This document shows positions 55,620 through 64,000 of a stretch of 64,000 bases of DNA, piece by piece. The DNA is taken from contig NC_080671.1 of assembly GCF_030247195.1 (NCBI RefSeq), positions 100,861,845 to 100,925,844 of the forward strand. Reading direction: 5' to 3'. Positions within the stretch are counted from its first letter, which is position 1. Each line of letters starts with the position of its first letter. Source of the stretch: Topomyia yanbarensis (taxonomy: Eukaryota > Arthropoda > Insecta > Diptera > Culicidae). The translations under genes were made by a program, and so were the position numbers. The notes under the pieces are model-generated. The model worked only from the letters and a program-made list of their open reading frames with translations. It was not told the DNA's origin and did no database searches.

Positions 55620-55990
55620 AGCAGAAACCGTGTAAATTTGAAAATCCGTGCAAAAAAACTTGGTCAAAAACCGTCTAAGTCTTTTGCCTTCATAAGGATT
55701 TTTGCTAAAACCGTGTTAATTGCGAAATCCGCGCAAAAAAAAATGATCAAAAATCGCCTAAGTTTTTTGCCTCCAAAAGGACTTAGAACATTTTTGCGAA
55801 ACCCGTGCAAAAAAAATTGTTGAGAAATCGTCTAAGTCTTTTGCCTTTAAAAGGACTTAGAATATTTTTGCGAAAAACCGTGTTAATTGCGAAAACCGTG
55901 CAAAAAAAACCGTGCTAATTGCGAAAACCGTGTAAAAAAGCCGTGTAAAAAAACCGTGCAAAAAAAAACCGTGTAAAAAAAACCTTAGTG
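55620..55990 (+). repeat. Right terminal arm of the CACTA-like element
   Basis: Variable-length units of CCGTG[T/C]AAAAAAAA and TGTTAATTGCGAAA alternate with three diverged copies of a ~70-80 bp block (CGTCTAAGTCTTTTGCCTTC, AAAAGGACTTAGAA). Complementary units lie at 51,760-52,070. Confidence 0.8.
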
Positions 55991-55999
55991 TATAATGTA

Positions 56000-57106
56000 C
56001 AAATAATAGCTACAAAGAGCACCCAGTGGAACGATGATTCCTTTTAAGGGGCCCGCTGTAGTATTAATATTAAATAGATTCGGATTTTAAACTAAACTAT
56101 TTAAACTAAATTTAAATTTAATATTAACATTCTAAGAAAATAGAAAAGGAAAAGAAAGAAAGCTTTTTGGGGGAACATCAAGTTTATGCATATCAAGTTC
56201 ATATTAAAAACACACTAATTTTATTTTTCAAATAACGTTTTAAGCTTATTTCAAAATGGATGCGATTTGTTATCTGTCTTAACTCAGTAGGAAGATGATT
56301 GAAACTCGTTGGCCCGGCAAAGGAAATGCGTTTCTGACCAAGGTTGCTGAAAGCCCTGGTGCGTTGTAAATTATTGGCTTGCCTAGTGGTAATCTTCGAT
56401 TCTTATCTCCGGATTCAGGGGTCTCAGAAATCAGCAGTAAAATTTTGATAAATATTACTGGATTCCTCGTAGATCGTCAAGGGGTGCATCACATGATGGC
56501 AACATAAATGCAAAACAGACGAAACAATCATGAGTCCAGGGAACTGAATTCAGGAATATCCGAAATCGGAGTTAAATGTGTCTGCATTACATTCAATATG
56601 ATTCGTAGATCATATGGTTGATGTAATTTGATAATCCAAATGTCGAGAATGATAAAAAGAATCTCCGAAGAACCGAATTCGGGAGTTTCAGGAAGCGATT
56701 GTATCTGATTGTCATCAAATATGAATGCATTTGACATGCTATTTTTGTGGCACACCATGGAACTTAAACATTGTCATTCGGCCCGGAAAATCAGATTCCG
56801 CAGTCCCGAAACCAACCAACAATGGTCACACCAATATTATTAATTTTAGGTTTCAGTTAGAACTTACTGATTTTGTATTATTTATTGAAATAAATGGTAG
56901 GTTTTAATAAATTACAATCATACGCAAATGAAATTGGAAAATTTCGCTCTCAGGGACTTCAATAAAGTAGACAATTGCTAACATGCTCATTAGAAGCCCA
57001 ATTAATACGTTTCAATATCGTGTGTAACATATTGAATTCTTAAAATAAGACATACATGCGTAATTGAAGAGAAAGTGGGACATGAAAAATAATTTGAAAA
57101 AATGTA
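56000..57106. other. Non-coding stretch inside the pogo-like element
   Basis: AT-rich sequence with no recognisable domain on either strand. GGGGCCCGCTG near 56,050 may pair with AATAGCCCGCC near 51,540, both being interior sequence of the split pogo-like element, but this is weak. Confidence 0.35.
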
Positions 57107-57421
57107 CACACCAAAAAAATCTGAATTTTATCGTTGACGTAATTGCAAACATGACACAATTCAACAAACCGCAATTTACGAAATGACAGAACATTACCGT
57201 GTTCCATTTACTTTTACATGAAACATATACTTTACATGCGCAATGACTTAAAATTACACTTCCTACCATTCAGAACAAACGCTGTATGTGGAGTAAAATT
57301 ACATGATTTACGAAATTAAACGTCATGTAAAATTAAAATCAAACGTAAAACTAAGTCATTTTTGATGCTCGTATATGTCATGGTCAGGAGACGTAAATTT
57401 ACACTATTTTTTCTAGGTGTG
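57107..57421. mobile_element. 315 bp MITE, CACACC ends, TA-flanked
   Basis: The left end CACACCAAAAAAATCTGAAT and inverted right end CACACCTAGAAAAAATAG are bordered by TA on both sides (57,105-57,106; 57,422-57,423). The interior has many ACATG/CATGTAA words. The left end of a second copy is at 46,868. It is inserted close to the right end of the pogo-like element. Confidence 0.75.
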
Positions 57422-57587
57422 TACGTTATCTCGAGGAAAAATGTACGTTATATCGAGTGACACTATATCGAGGGTACGTTGTATCGAAGATTACCTGTAT
57501 AACTTTCTAACGAGCAAAGCTAGAGGTTCAATGTATTAAGACAAATTATTCTTCTTCAAAATATCTGAGAGTATTTCTAAAGTGATC

Positions 57588-58510
57588 TTAATGAAAAAGC
57601 AAAACTGCAAAAGTTATACAAAGAAAACCATTTTTTAAGAAACACCCTAAATTTTTTTTGGTAAATTTCTTGTAAAATGAAAAGTACATGGCATAGAGTT
57701 TCAGTGTCTTCGACAAAGTTTTTAAAAATTTCATTTTCTTCAATTGTCTGCAAGACAGCTAAACTCTATCTCTAACCATTAAAAAGTTAATTTTCTGATT
57801 TAAAAAAAATAGAACCACCCTACCCACTATTTAAAATAATAGAAAAGTATTGTTAAGTGCAATATTTTATCATGAAAACGAAACTACATTTTTATATTGT
57901 TCACCGTGAAAGTAATTTAAACATATTACAAAGTTTTTGAAGACGAACATTTTCTTCTAAACCATCAAAACATTAGCTTTTATTGTTCAGAAAATATAAG
58001 CACTTAATATTTCAAAAATGTGTTTTTAAATCAATTTTATTAAATTTTAAATATATATCGTATTCGCCATCTTTTGCTCAATTATAACTCTAATCAAGCC
58101 TTTATTTACAGTTCAAAAAGAATTATCTTTTATTTGCCCCAAATGAGTGATATTGTTATTCCAAACAACCCCAGTTTTGGCGAAAAAGTGGTCATAACTT
58201 TTCAACGGAAACAGCTAGATATATGGTGCCATGAAACAAATTATTCGCCTTGAAACAATCTCAAAGTTGTCTGAAGACTACTTCAGTTTTAAATGAATAC
58301 AGCAAAAGTTATTGGAATAAAGCTGTATTTCGAAAAAAACACCCAAAGATCCGACTTACAATTTGTTTTAAAATAAAAAGTATGACAGATAGAGCTTACA
58401 TATCTTCAGCATACATGTCGTTCTACAACTTCGCTGAAGGTCGTTTGGCTCTGGCTAGAATGATTAAAAAGTTAATTTTTTGATCTTGGTATAATTAGAA
58501 CCACCCTAAC
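57588..58510. repeat. Diverged repeat with AGAACCACCCTA termini
   Basis: 57,588-57,826 is the inverse of 47,205-47,420 (GTTATACAAAGAAAACC, AGAAACACCCTAAATTT, AGAACCACCCTACCCAC). A second AGAACCACCCTAACTG lies at 58,497-58,512, and similar sentences (CTTCAGCATACATGTCGTTC, CTTCGCTGAAGG) recur between, suggesting two or three tandem or nested copies. Non-coding. Confidence 0.55.
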
Positions 58511-58758
58511 TGTTGCTTTAACAAAAAGAGGTGGCTCATAAACTACGAAAACTTCTTCAAAGACTTAATAAGGCTAAGTTGTTTAGTTTTAGTAAAATCT
58601 CAAAATTCCTGCTAAATTTGCATTCTGGACCACTGTGCAATGTGGGCGACGAAAATTTAGTTTGGCTTCTTACCCTACCGGTTGACCTCGCATCAGCGTA
58701 CTTCTCAGTCGACTTGCAAAAATTGAAGGAAGCACAAAAATACCTGCGGGCCTTTTAA

Positions 58759-59426
58759 CCCTTTATAAGGCAGTGGCAACTATATTGCCACCTTTTCGTT
58801 TCGTTCATAACGCAGAAATATGAAGTGAGAAGTGTTCCAATCTTATGAAATCTTCTTCTTAGGAGTCTGGCAACTCTTCTTATTACTTTCTATTGAGATA
58901 CAGTGAAAAGTATCAGATTGGTGAAGAGTTTTTTGAAAAAATACGGCGATTTCCTTTTGGATAATAAAATTAGCTTGATTTTGAAAAAAATACTCTAGAC
59001 CCTATAAGTTGGCGATGCAAATTTGTATAAACAGCTATTTTTAATCCAAAAATTTGGTTCATGAGTGGAAACAATTACAAAGAAAGATATTAAATGAATA
59101 AATGAACGTCTGAAATCTGTGGTCTCATTTTTTAACTTATCCTCAGAATCCAGGGGTTAATCAGGTAATAACCAGTAACTCACCTTATTTTCTTTCTGAA
59201 CTTCCGATTTAGCCCGATTTGTCATTATATTTCCACCAAACTCGTTGGAAATTCATCAAACATTACGAAGACTGACGATTTCTAACGGCGGTACGGGCGG
59301 TACCAAGTATATTTTCAAAACATTATTTTATTGCGAAATAAATGTAAATATATTCTAAACTAAGTGAAAAAACAGTGTTTCTATTAATATAACTTAATAG
59401 CCCGAAACTCTGGGCCTTATAAAGGA
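58759..59426. mobile_element. piggyBac-like MITE, 668 bp
   Basis: TTAA at 58,755-58,758 and 59,427-59,430; ends CCCTTTATAAGGC and, inverted, TCCTTTATAAGGCCC. The empty site in copy A reads GGCCTTATAAAGCTT, matching GGCCTTTTAA/AGCTT with one change. No transposase frame. Confidence 0.88.
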
Positions 59427-59499
59427 TTAAAGCTTCCTAACATTCGACCTGCCTGAAATAGACTGGGGAATCTTCGGTTTTCCGCGTTGCCTAAATTAA

Positions 59500-60017
59500 C
59501 CCATTCATGCCCATGTTGTTTGTGGACAACAATGTTTTTAAACAGCTATAACTTTTGATTGAGGCCAGATTTGCTCACAAAAACAAAAAGGCTAATGAAT
59601 GTGACTATTGCCTTTCATTTGAGTTATAGCAGTTACATGGATCAGCTCTAGAAGCGAAGTTATTGCAATTAGTTTAATTTGATTCCGATGGAGCAGTGCT
59701 GCCAGGGACAGTTTGCGTTGACATCGAACAATGATTTTTTCGTATATCTTCGTTGTGGTGCAATATTATTGAAAACTGATAAAACTTATCAATTGAGACT
59801 GTCTTTGGCTACGTTTTCCATGCAATTGGACTATTGTAAATATTCTTGGAGAATTGTATTGAGCATTGGAAGGTAAAAATTGAGCAGCTTCTAGCACTGC
59901 AAGGGAAGCACATATCTTTATGAAAATAGACTTTTCGTGTTTCTTGATCTCACCTTTTTCAAGGAAAAATAGTTTTGAAACCCTACATGCACTAGAAAAA
60001 AGTTGGGCATGAAAGGG
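59500..60017. mobile_element. piggyBac-like MITE, 518 bp
   Basis: TTAA at 59,496-59,499 and 60,018-60,021; ends CCCATTCATGCCCA and, inverted, CCCTTTCATGCCCAA. The empty site is preserved in copy A (TAAATTAACTTAAAATTA, about 46,383). The ends differ from the 668 bp element, so this is a separate family. Its short inner frame has no recognised content. Confidence 0.9.
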
Positions 60018-60902
60018 TTAACTTAAAATTAGTTTCTGTATTACATAGGGGTGACCGGAGCTGGTTGGACGAGTGCCTTTTATGAAAAGGCTATTATGCG
60101 CAGTAGCGACATCTATAGTGATTTTGGTGGGGTGTTCGGTCACCAATGTACCGACGTAATTTCAGTTGTTTTAGCGGTGTCGTTTGTACAGGAGCACGTT
60201 TGTTCTTTTTTCGGCACTGGAGAGTAAATTTCTGTTTCTGAAAAATAATATATGTAACACAAATCAATAACTTCCAATAACTTTGTACTGCTGGAAAGGG
60301 TATTACAAAACCCAACAAAATGGTATAACGGTTACCAGTGTAACCTTATATTTGTTTGTGTAAATCGTGATTGTACATTGGGGTAGGTTGGCCGAGTTTT
60401 GTGCGGGGCTGGTTGACCGAGTTGTAAATTTAGTGTAGAGTAATGCGCACTTCGATATTTGTGAAACCTTTTTCAATGCAAAATTTGATATTATGCTAAT
60501 ATTGATGATTATAAGGAAAAATATACACGAGAAATAAGTAATAAAAATAATTTAAATTATTACCAAATAGAAATAAGAGATTAGAATCATTAAAAGTCGG
60601 AAATTGTTTATAAAAAAGTTGATTCCGATATTTTATGAATTAAATGCCAAGCAGGTTTCAGAGTCTCTGGCGTGTGCCCAGAGAAGAGAAGTGCCACTTC
60701 GAACAAAAAAAATCACGAAATTTCTCACAAAAACGAATCGGATTTGTTGCTGGTTTTCCTTGCTTTGATTTGAGAGTGCACCCGTATGACGTTTCAACTA
60801 GTATAACTTTTGAGACTGGCTCGTATAAATCGTTGTAGGCGGTCGAGCTTTGCTAAAGCGTACAGTAAATAACAGAAAATGTATTCCTGCATTTCGCATC
60901 AT

Positions 60903-61128
60903 AGATTTCTCGCGTGTTTTTTGAAAAGGGCCAATAAGCACTTTGAGAGGAAATTCTGGACAGCCCATTAATCGCCGATTATAAATCACAGCAACAAACG
61001 AAAGAGAAAACTCTCTTTCATAAAATGTTAATAGCCATTCTCGGCGACTTACGGTTTGTCCGGAATTTTCTCTCAAAGTGAATTTTGACAGCATGCTTAT
61101 TGGCCCTTTTCAAAAAACGCGCGAGATT
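60903..61128. mobile_element. 226 bp palindromic MITE
   Basis: The left end TCTCGCGTGTTTTTTGAAAA and inverted right end TCTCGCGCGTTTTTTGAAAA both continue with GGGCCAATAAGC; inner words ACTTTGAGAG and TTCCGGACA/TTCTGGACA also pair. The right arm holds about 16 extra bases (TGCTGTCAAAATTCA-like). No target duplication resolved. Confidence 0.75.
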
Positions 61129-63026
61129 TTACTTTTCTGATTGATGTTATGCTTATTGCAGTATGTAGTGATTGAACGCTCGTTTTCTAAAACGACATTG
61201 TCTGTTAGTTTTGCGGGCGTCCGGAGAATCATCCAGTTTCAACGGAATGTTCTCTGATTACCTGGTCCGACGGAAATGCTTTTATTAATTTTGCACAGTG
61301 AAGAGTAGCTCGTAAGGAACCTTTACTAAGCAGCACATGATGGCAGAGCCCTCTTTCTAAATAGTGGAACGTGATCTTCCGCATGGGTGGTGGATTTTTC
61401 CATTTGTCATAAATATTACTTGTGATAATTAAGCTGAAGAAGCAAACTTTTTTTTCTGGATTCCAATCCAAAGCAGTGAAAGCTAATGTAAGTACTTAAG
61501 GTCACAAGAGCACTTAGCAAATATTCGGGAATCTAATGGAAGATTTTGTGATACTTCAATTTTGTAAAAAAAATATTTGTAATTTTGCGAACAAACAAAT
61601 AAAAAAAGTTCGATAAAACGTCAGCTGCATCGGAAAAAAATCGAAAACAGCATATGGCTTAATGACCCAATTAACGTATACAATCTCGCCATCGTCGGCC
61701 TTAACTGCGTTTCAGTTTTTCGAGTATTTTTGGTACAGATTCTGTACGATACGGATAACATATTTTTTAAGAAAAGTACAGTTTGGTACAGATTTTTTTT
61801 AACATGACATGTAAAATAATTTAACACTGCGATGCATACCAGTAAACAGGTTTTAAATGTTGAGTTAGACCGCTAACAGAGTGATGGCGATAAACTGAGC
61901 TGGAGCTAGCATTAGGATGCGGGATTCGAGAAACTTGCTTGCAGCAAATCAAAGGATTGATGTCAAAATAGGTTTGTTACAGTACCAGGAGAAACTGGAA
62001 GTACTTCTCCTTTTCTACTTCTAGTAGCAAACCGAATTAAAAATTAGCAACTAGCATCCAGGTTTGTCACATCTTGCATCCAAATGTCAGTACAAGCCAC
62101 AGCCAGGGTTGTAACATTCAAATTTTTTTCTTTAATGTCACAGATTTATTTCACAATTAGGCAAACCAAGAGACGTGTTGGATCGGCTGATTATGTCTTG
62201 ATTGTTTCTTCTGACGTTACTCCGCACTGCTGGGCACAACGTCCGACAAAACCGTTGATTCGATCCAACATCAAACGAATCGGAACTAATGAAAGATGTT
62301 TGTCGGACGGGTTTTTCTGTTCGTAGGAGTAAAGCAAAACAAACTTGTTGACAAAACCCACCACTGATTTGTCAAACAAACGTCTCATAGATTGCCCAAT
62401 TTTTGGTCAGAACTTTTTTTCAGAAGAGAGATTTTTAACATTTTCATGAAAATTTCACCGATTTCCACAGATTTTTGGAAATTTTTAAATTTTTCATAGA
62501 TTTTTCGGAAATATTACACAAATACAAAATGGCTAAAAGATTTTCTAGACTGAAACACAGCTTCCAATGTGGCCCTGGCCGCAGCTCAGCTTAGGTTGAA
62601 AACAAAATGACAACGAGAATTTGAACTGGAACTGATTTTGACATTACCCAGTCAAACACTCCGGAATTTTGACTGGTTTCTGGCGAAATTTTATTGCAAA
62701 TGAAACAACTGATTCCGAGGCGGAATTTTTGGTTTTTAGCAGCCAAATATCAGCATCAGCACCAACTCAGTGTATCACTATCTCGAATGAAAACTAATTA
62801 TATAAAATGATTCTGTTTGTCATTGTGTTGGTACAGAATACGAAGAATTTTCAACTCCCAGTACAGATTTAATTGTGACAACACTGGTGAGTAGTCGGAA
62901 CGATTGGCGTTTGCATTTTTCGTACGAATCAATCCGCTGAAGTTTTCGAGTCCATCATGGTTTACAGACCTTGGCGACATTTCGTAAAAAATGGAATGCG
63001 ACGTTAAATTCTTGAAAAGGTACTCA
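61129..63026. other. 1.9 kb non-coding stretch, no gene recognised
   Basis: Short frames without motifs; mixed AT-rich sequence. TTGGTACAGA/GTACAGATT words recur (61,730-61,790; 62,828-62,870), hinting at diverged copies of one repeat. Nothing pairs into a complete element. Confidence 0.4.
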
Positions 63027-63215
63027 CAGGGCCGTCGAGAGCGGCGGCGGGCCCCAAGGCTAGTGTTACTGACGGGCCCTTCTCAGCTTACTTATTTGAA
63101 TCTTGATTAGAGGACTTGTATATATTCACTCATATATCAAACTATGTTGCTGTTGCTAAAATTGCTATGGTTACGAGTTTTTCAAGTAGCGGGTTCCCGG
63201 GTACTCTTTTGCCCT
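63027..63215. repeat. Terminus of the CAGGGCC hAT-like family
   Basis: CAGGGCCGTCGAGAGCGG followed by GGCGGGCCCC matches the left end of the 21,726 insertion in design. A GCCCTG at about 63,210 might be the other end, but flanking duplications do not match. Treated as a partial copy. Confidence 0.45.
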
Positions 63216-63832
63216 GTTAAAAATGTACACAATGGTTAACAACCTTATTAGAGGTATATGGAGATAATCCGTTTATTCGCACCACGTTTGTGTCATCGCC
63301 TTTATATATACAGAGGTACTGACTTCATGTTGCCACATTCAATGATATATTTAATTTTGCGCAATAAACGCTTCTACTTGATTATTAGTCTGAAAAATAA
63401 TCAGTACACTATGTCCAACTATGAAATTGTATTATCTTTTCTATCTTTACCTCCATTTGCAAATTTGATATTGTTCACTTCTCCAACAGGTGATTTAAAG
63501 GGACACCTCGAAAAGTAAACAGGAATACAGTTTGACCACAGTACGGCCATTTTCCGCTTTGATCGTCATTCATTTTTATTCACGTTCGACACAGTAGGTT
63601 GAAGTAGGGGAGATCGGGGCTAGTTGGCGGGGTTTTTAGTTTTCAATTTTTATCGCCGATTTTTTTAAAGTGTTTGATGCATTGTCTCCATTTTTAGAGA
63701 CAAAAATATGTGACGCGGAAAACCCGCTAACTTACCCCGGCCCCGGGGTAAGTTGGCGGTATGTGAGTATACGCCAAAAACTAAGCAATCAAATGGAGAT
63801 TCAATTACTTCAAGGGTCCTTTTGGAACGTGC
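63216..63832. other. Non-coding stretch with GGGGTAAGTTGGCGG repeat piece
   Basis: An AT-rich frame at 63,258-63,518 (86 codons) has no motif. From 63,605 to 63,760 comes a GATCGGGGCTAGTTGGCGGG ... CCCCGGGGTAAGTTGGCGG segment, a member of the GACCGGGG..GTTGGC repeat of 46,420 and 60,375. Confidence 0.45.
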
Positions 63833-64000
63833 CAGTGGCGTAGCCAGGGGGGGGGGGGGGGTTGGGGGTTAAACCCCCCCCCCCCCAAACCAAAATTAAT
63901 TGGATTGAAAAAAAATTGATACTGACGAATTTAATTTAATATTCCACAAAATATTTTTGGAAAAATATTCTATGATCACTACATTGAGAACTGTGTTTAA
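63833..64000. mobile_element. Non-autonomous hAT-like element, copy 2 (cut by window end)
   Basis: Starts CAGTGGCGTAGCCAGG with a longer G run, then GTTGGGGGTTAAA and a C run, and follows copy 1 (7348) nearly base for base for the 168 bases available (AATTGGATTGAAAAAAAATT, ATATTTTTGGAAAAATATTC). The right end and target duplication lie outside the window. Confidence 0.88.

Larger units (their letters stand above)
51728..55990. mobile_element. CACTA-like foldback element with satellite arms, 4,263 bp
   Basis: The termini are inverted: CACTAAGGTTTTTTTTTACA on the left, its counterpart ending CCTTAGTG on the right; TA borders both ends. Both arms carry strings of CCGTG[T/C]AAAAAAAA and CGCGTTAATTGCGAAA (51,760-51,925; 55,620-55,985), then the AAGACTTAGACGATTTTTGA block, then inverted 116 bp satellite units (about 2-3 copies on the left, 12 on the right). 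The middle holds a TTAA element. CACTA-like starts suggest the CMC superfamily (inferred). No transposase, so it is non-autonomous. Confidence 0.8.
50965..57497. mobile_element. Pogo-like (Tc1/mariner) element remnant, 6.5 kb with insertions
   Basis: The left end CAGGTAAACTTCGTTTAACA and inverted right end CAGGTAATCTTCGATACAAC are each bordered by TA (50,963-50,964; 57,498-57,499). Subterminal stretches repeat TACGTTATATCGA-type words on both sides. CAG ends rich in TATAACG/TATCGA words with TA duplication fit pogo/Tigger-like elements. Most of its length is later insertions (51,728-55,990 and 57,107-57,421); without them about 2 kb remain, with no transposase frame. Confidence 0.65.
58638..60268 (+). 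repeat. Dispersed repeat, copy B with two TTAA insertions
   Basis: Same sequence order as copy A (46,200-46,660). It is longer because two TTAA elements (58,759-59,426 and 59,500-60,017) are inserted. Removing each together with one TTAA gives back the copy A sequence with few differences. Confidence 0.85.

Noticed and set aside
46200..60268. Segmental duplication of 46-47.4 kb and 57-60.3 kb
   Set aside because: Three repeat families are shared, but their order and orientation differ (one is inverted), so independent dispersed repeats explain it better.

Overview
This 64 kb window looks like repeat-packed nuclear DNA of a culicine mosquito (Aedes/Culex-type; inferred). The evidence is the mix of CR1, Jockey and RTE-like non-LTR retrotransposons, a tRNA-derived SINE, and many AT-rich non-autonomous DNA transposons and MITEs of kinds I know from mosquito genomes. 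I recognise no host protein-coding gene, rRNA gene or functional tRNA gene. Every long open frame with recognisable motifs belongs to a non-LTR retrotransposon.

Layout. 1-7.3 kb: a Tc1/mariner-type MITE, a dead RTE-like reverse transcriptase remnant (minus strand), a short 3' piece of a CR1 element, and a 2.5 kb long-inverted-repeat element. 7.3-9.2 kb: a non-autonomous hAT-like element with a perfect 8 bp target duplication; a second copy starts at 63,833 and runs off the window. 11-18 kb: foldback repeats, two arrays of an ATGCGG minisatellite, a ~190 bp GC-rich tandem repeat, several MITEs, and a piggyBac-like TTAA element. 18.9-29.1 kb: a nearly complete CR1-type retrotransposon (PHD-finger ORF1; endonuclease/RT ORF2) split by a 5,285 bp hAT-like insertion. 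Removing the insertion and one copy of its 8 bp duplication brings ORF2 back into frame. The insertion holds two further degenerate elements, a SINE and a strikingly A-rich block. 29-36 kb: old mosquito repeats, a 2.0 kb palindromic element with a small MITE in its loop, and a 2.3 kb retroposed unit with a (TTATGC)n tail and a 23 bp target duplication. 38.4-44.1 kb: a Jockey-clade element that has only the gag-like ORF1, with a second CR1-type element inserted in its 3' UTR. 44-47 kb: Harbinger-like MITEs and old repeats. 47.5-50.8 kb: a third, 5'-truncated CR1-type element. 51-57.5 kb: a pogo-like element carrying a 4.26 kb CACTA-like foldback element, whose arms hold an inverted 116 bp satellite and short poly-T/ACACGG repeats and which itself carries a TTAA element with a MITE. 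57-64 kb: more MITEs, including two TTAA elements whose empty sites are visible in a second copy of their host repeat.

The 'genes' act only within retrotransposon life cycles: the ORF1 proteins bind RNA, and the ORF2 proteins nick the target and reverse-transcribe the element RNA there. Most copies are broken by frameshift, truncation or insertion. The most interesting material is the nesting, which gives a relative chronology, and a modular CACTA-like family sharing a 15 bp terminal module but carrying different internal minisatellites.
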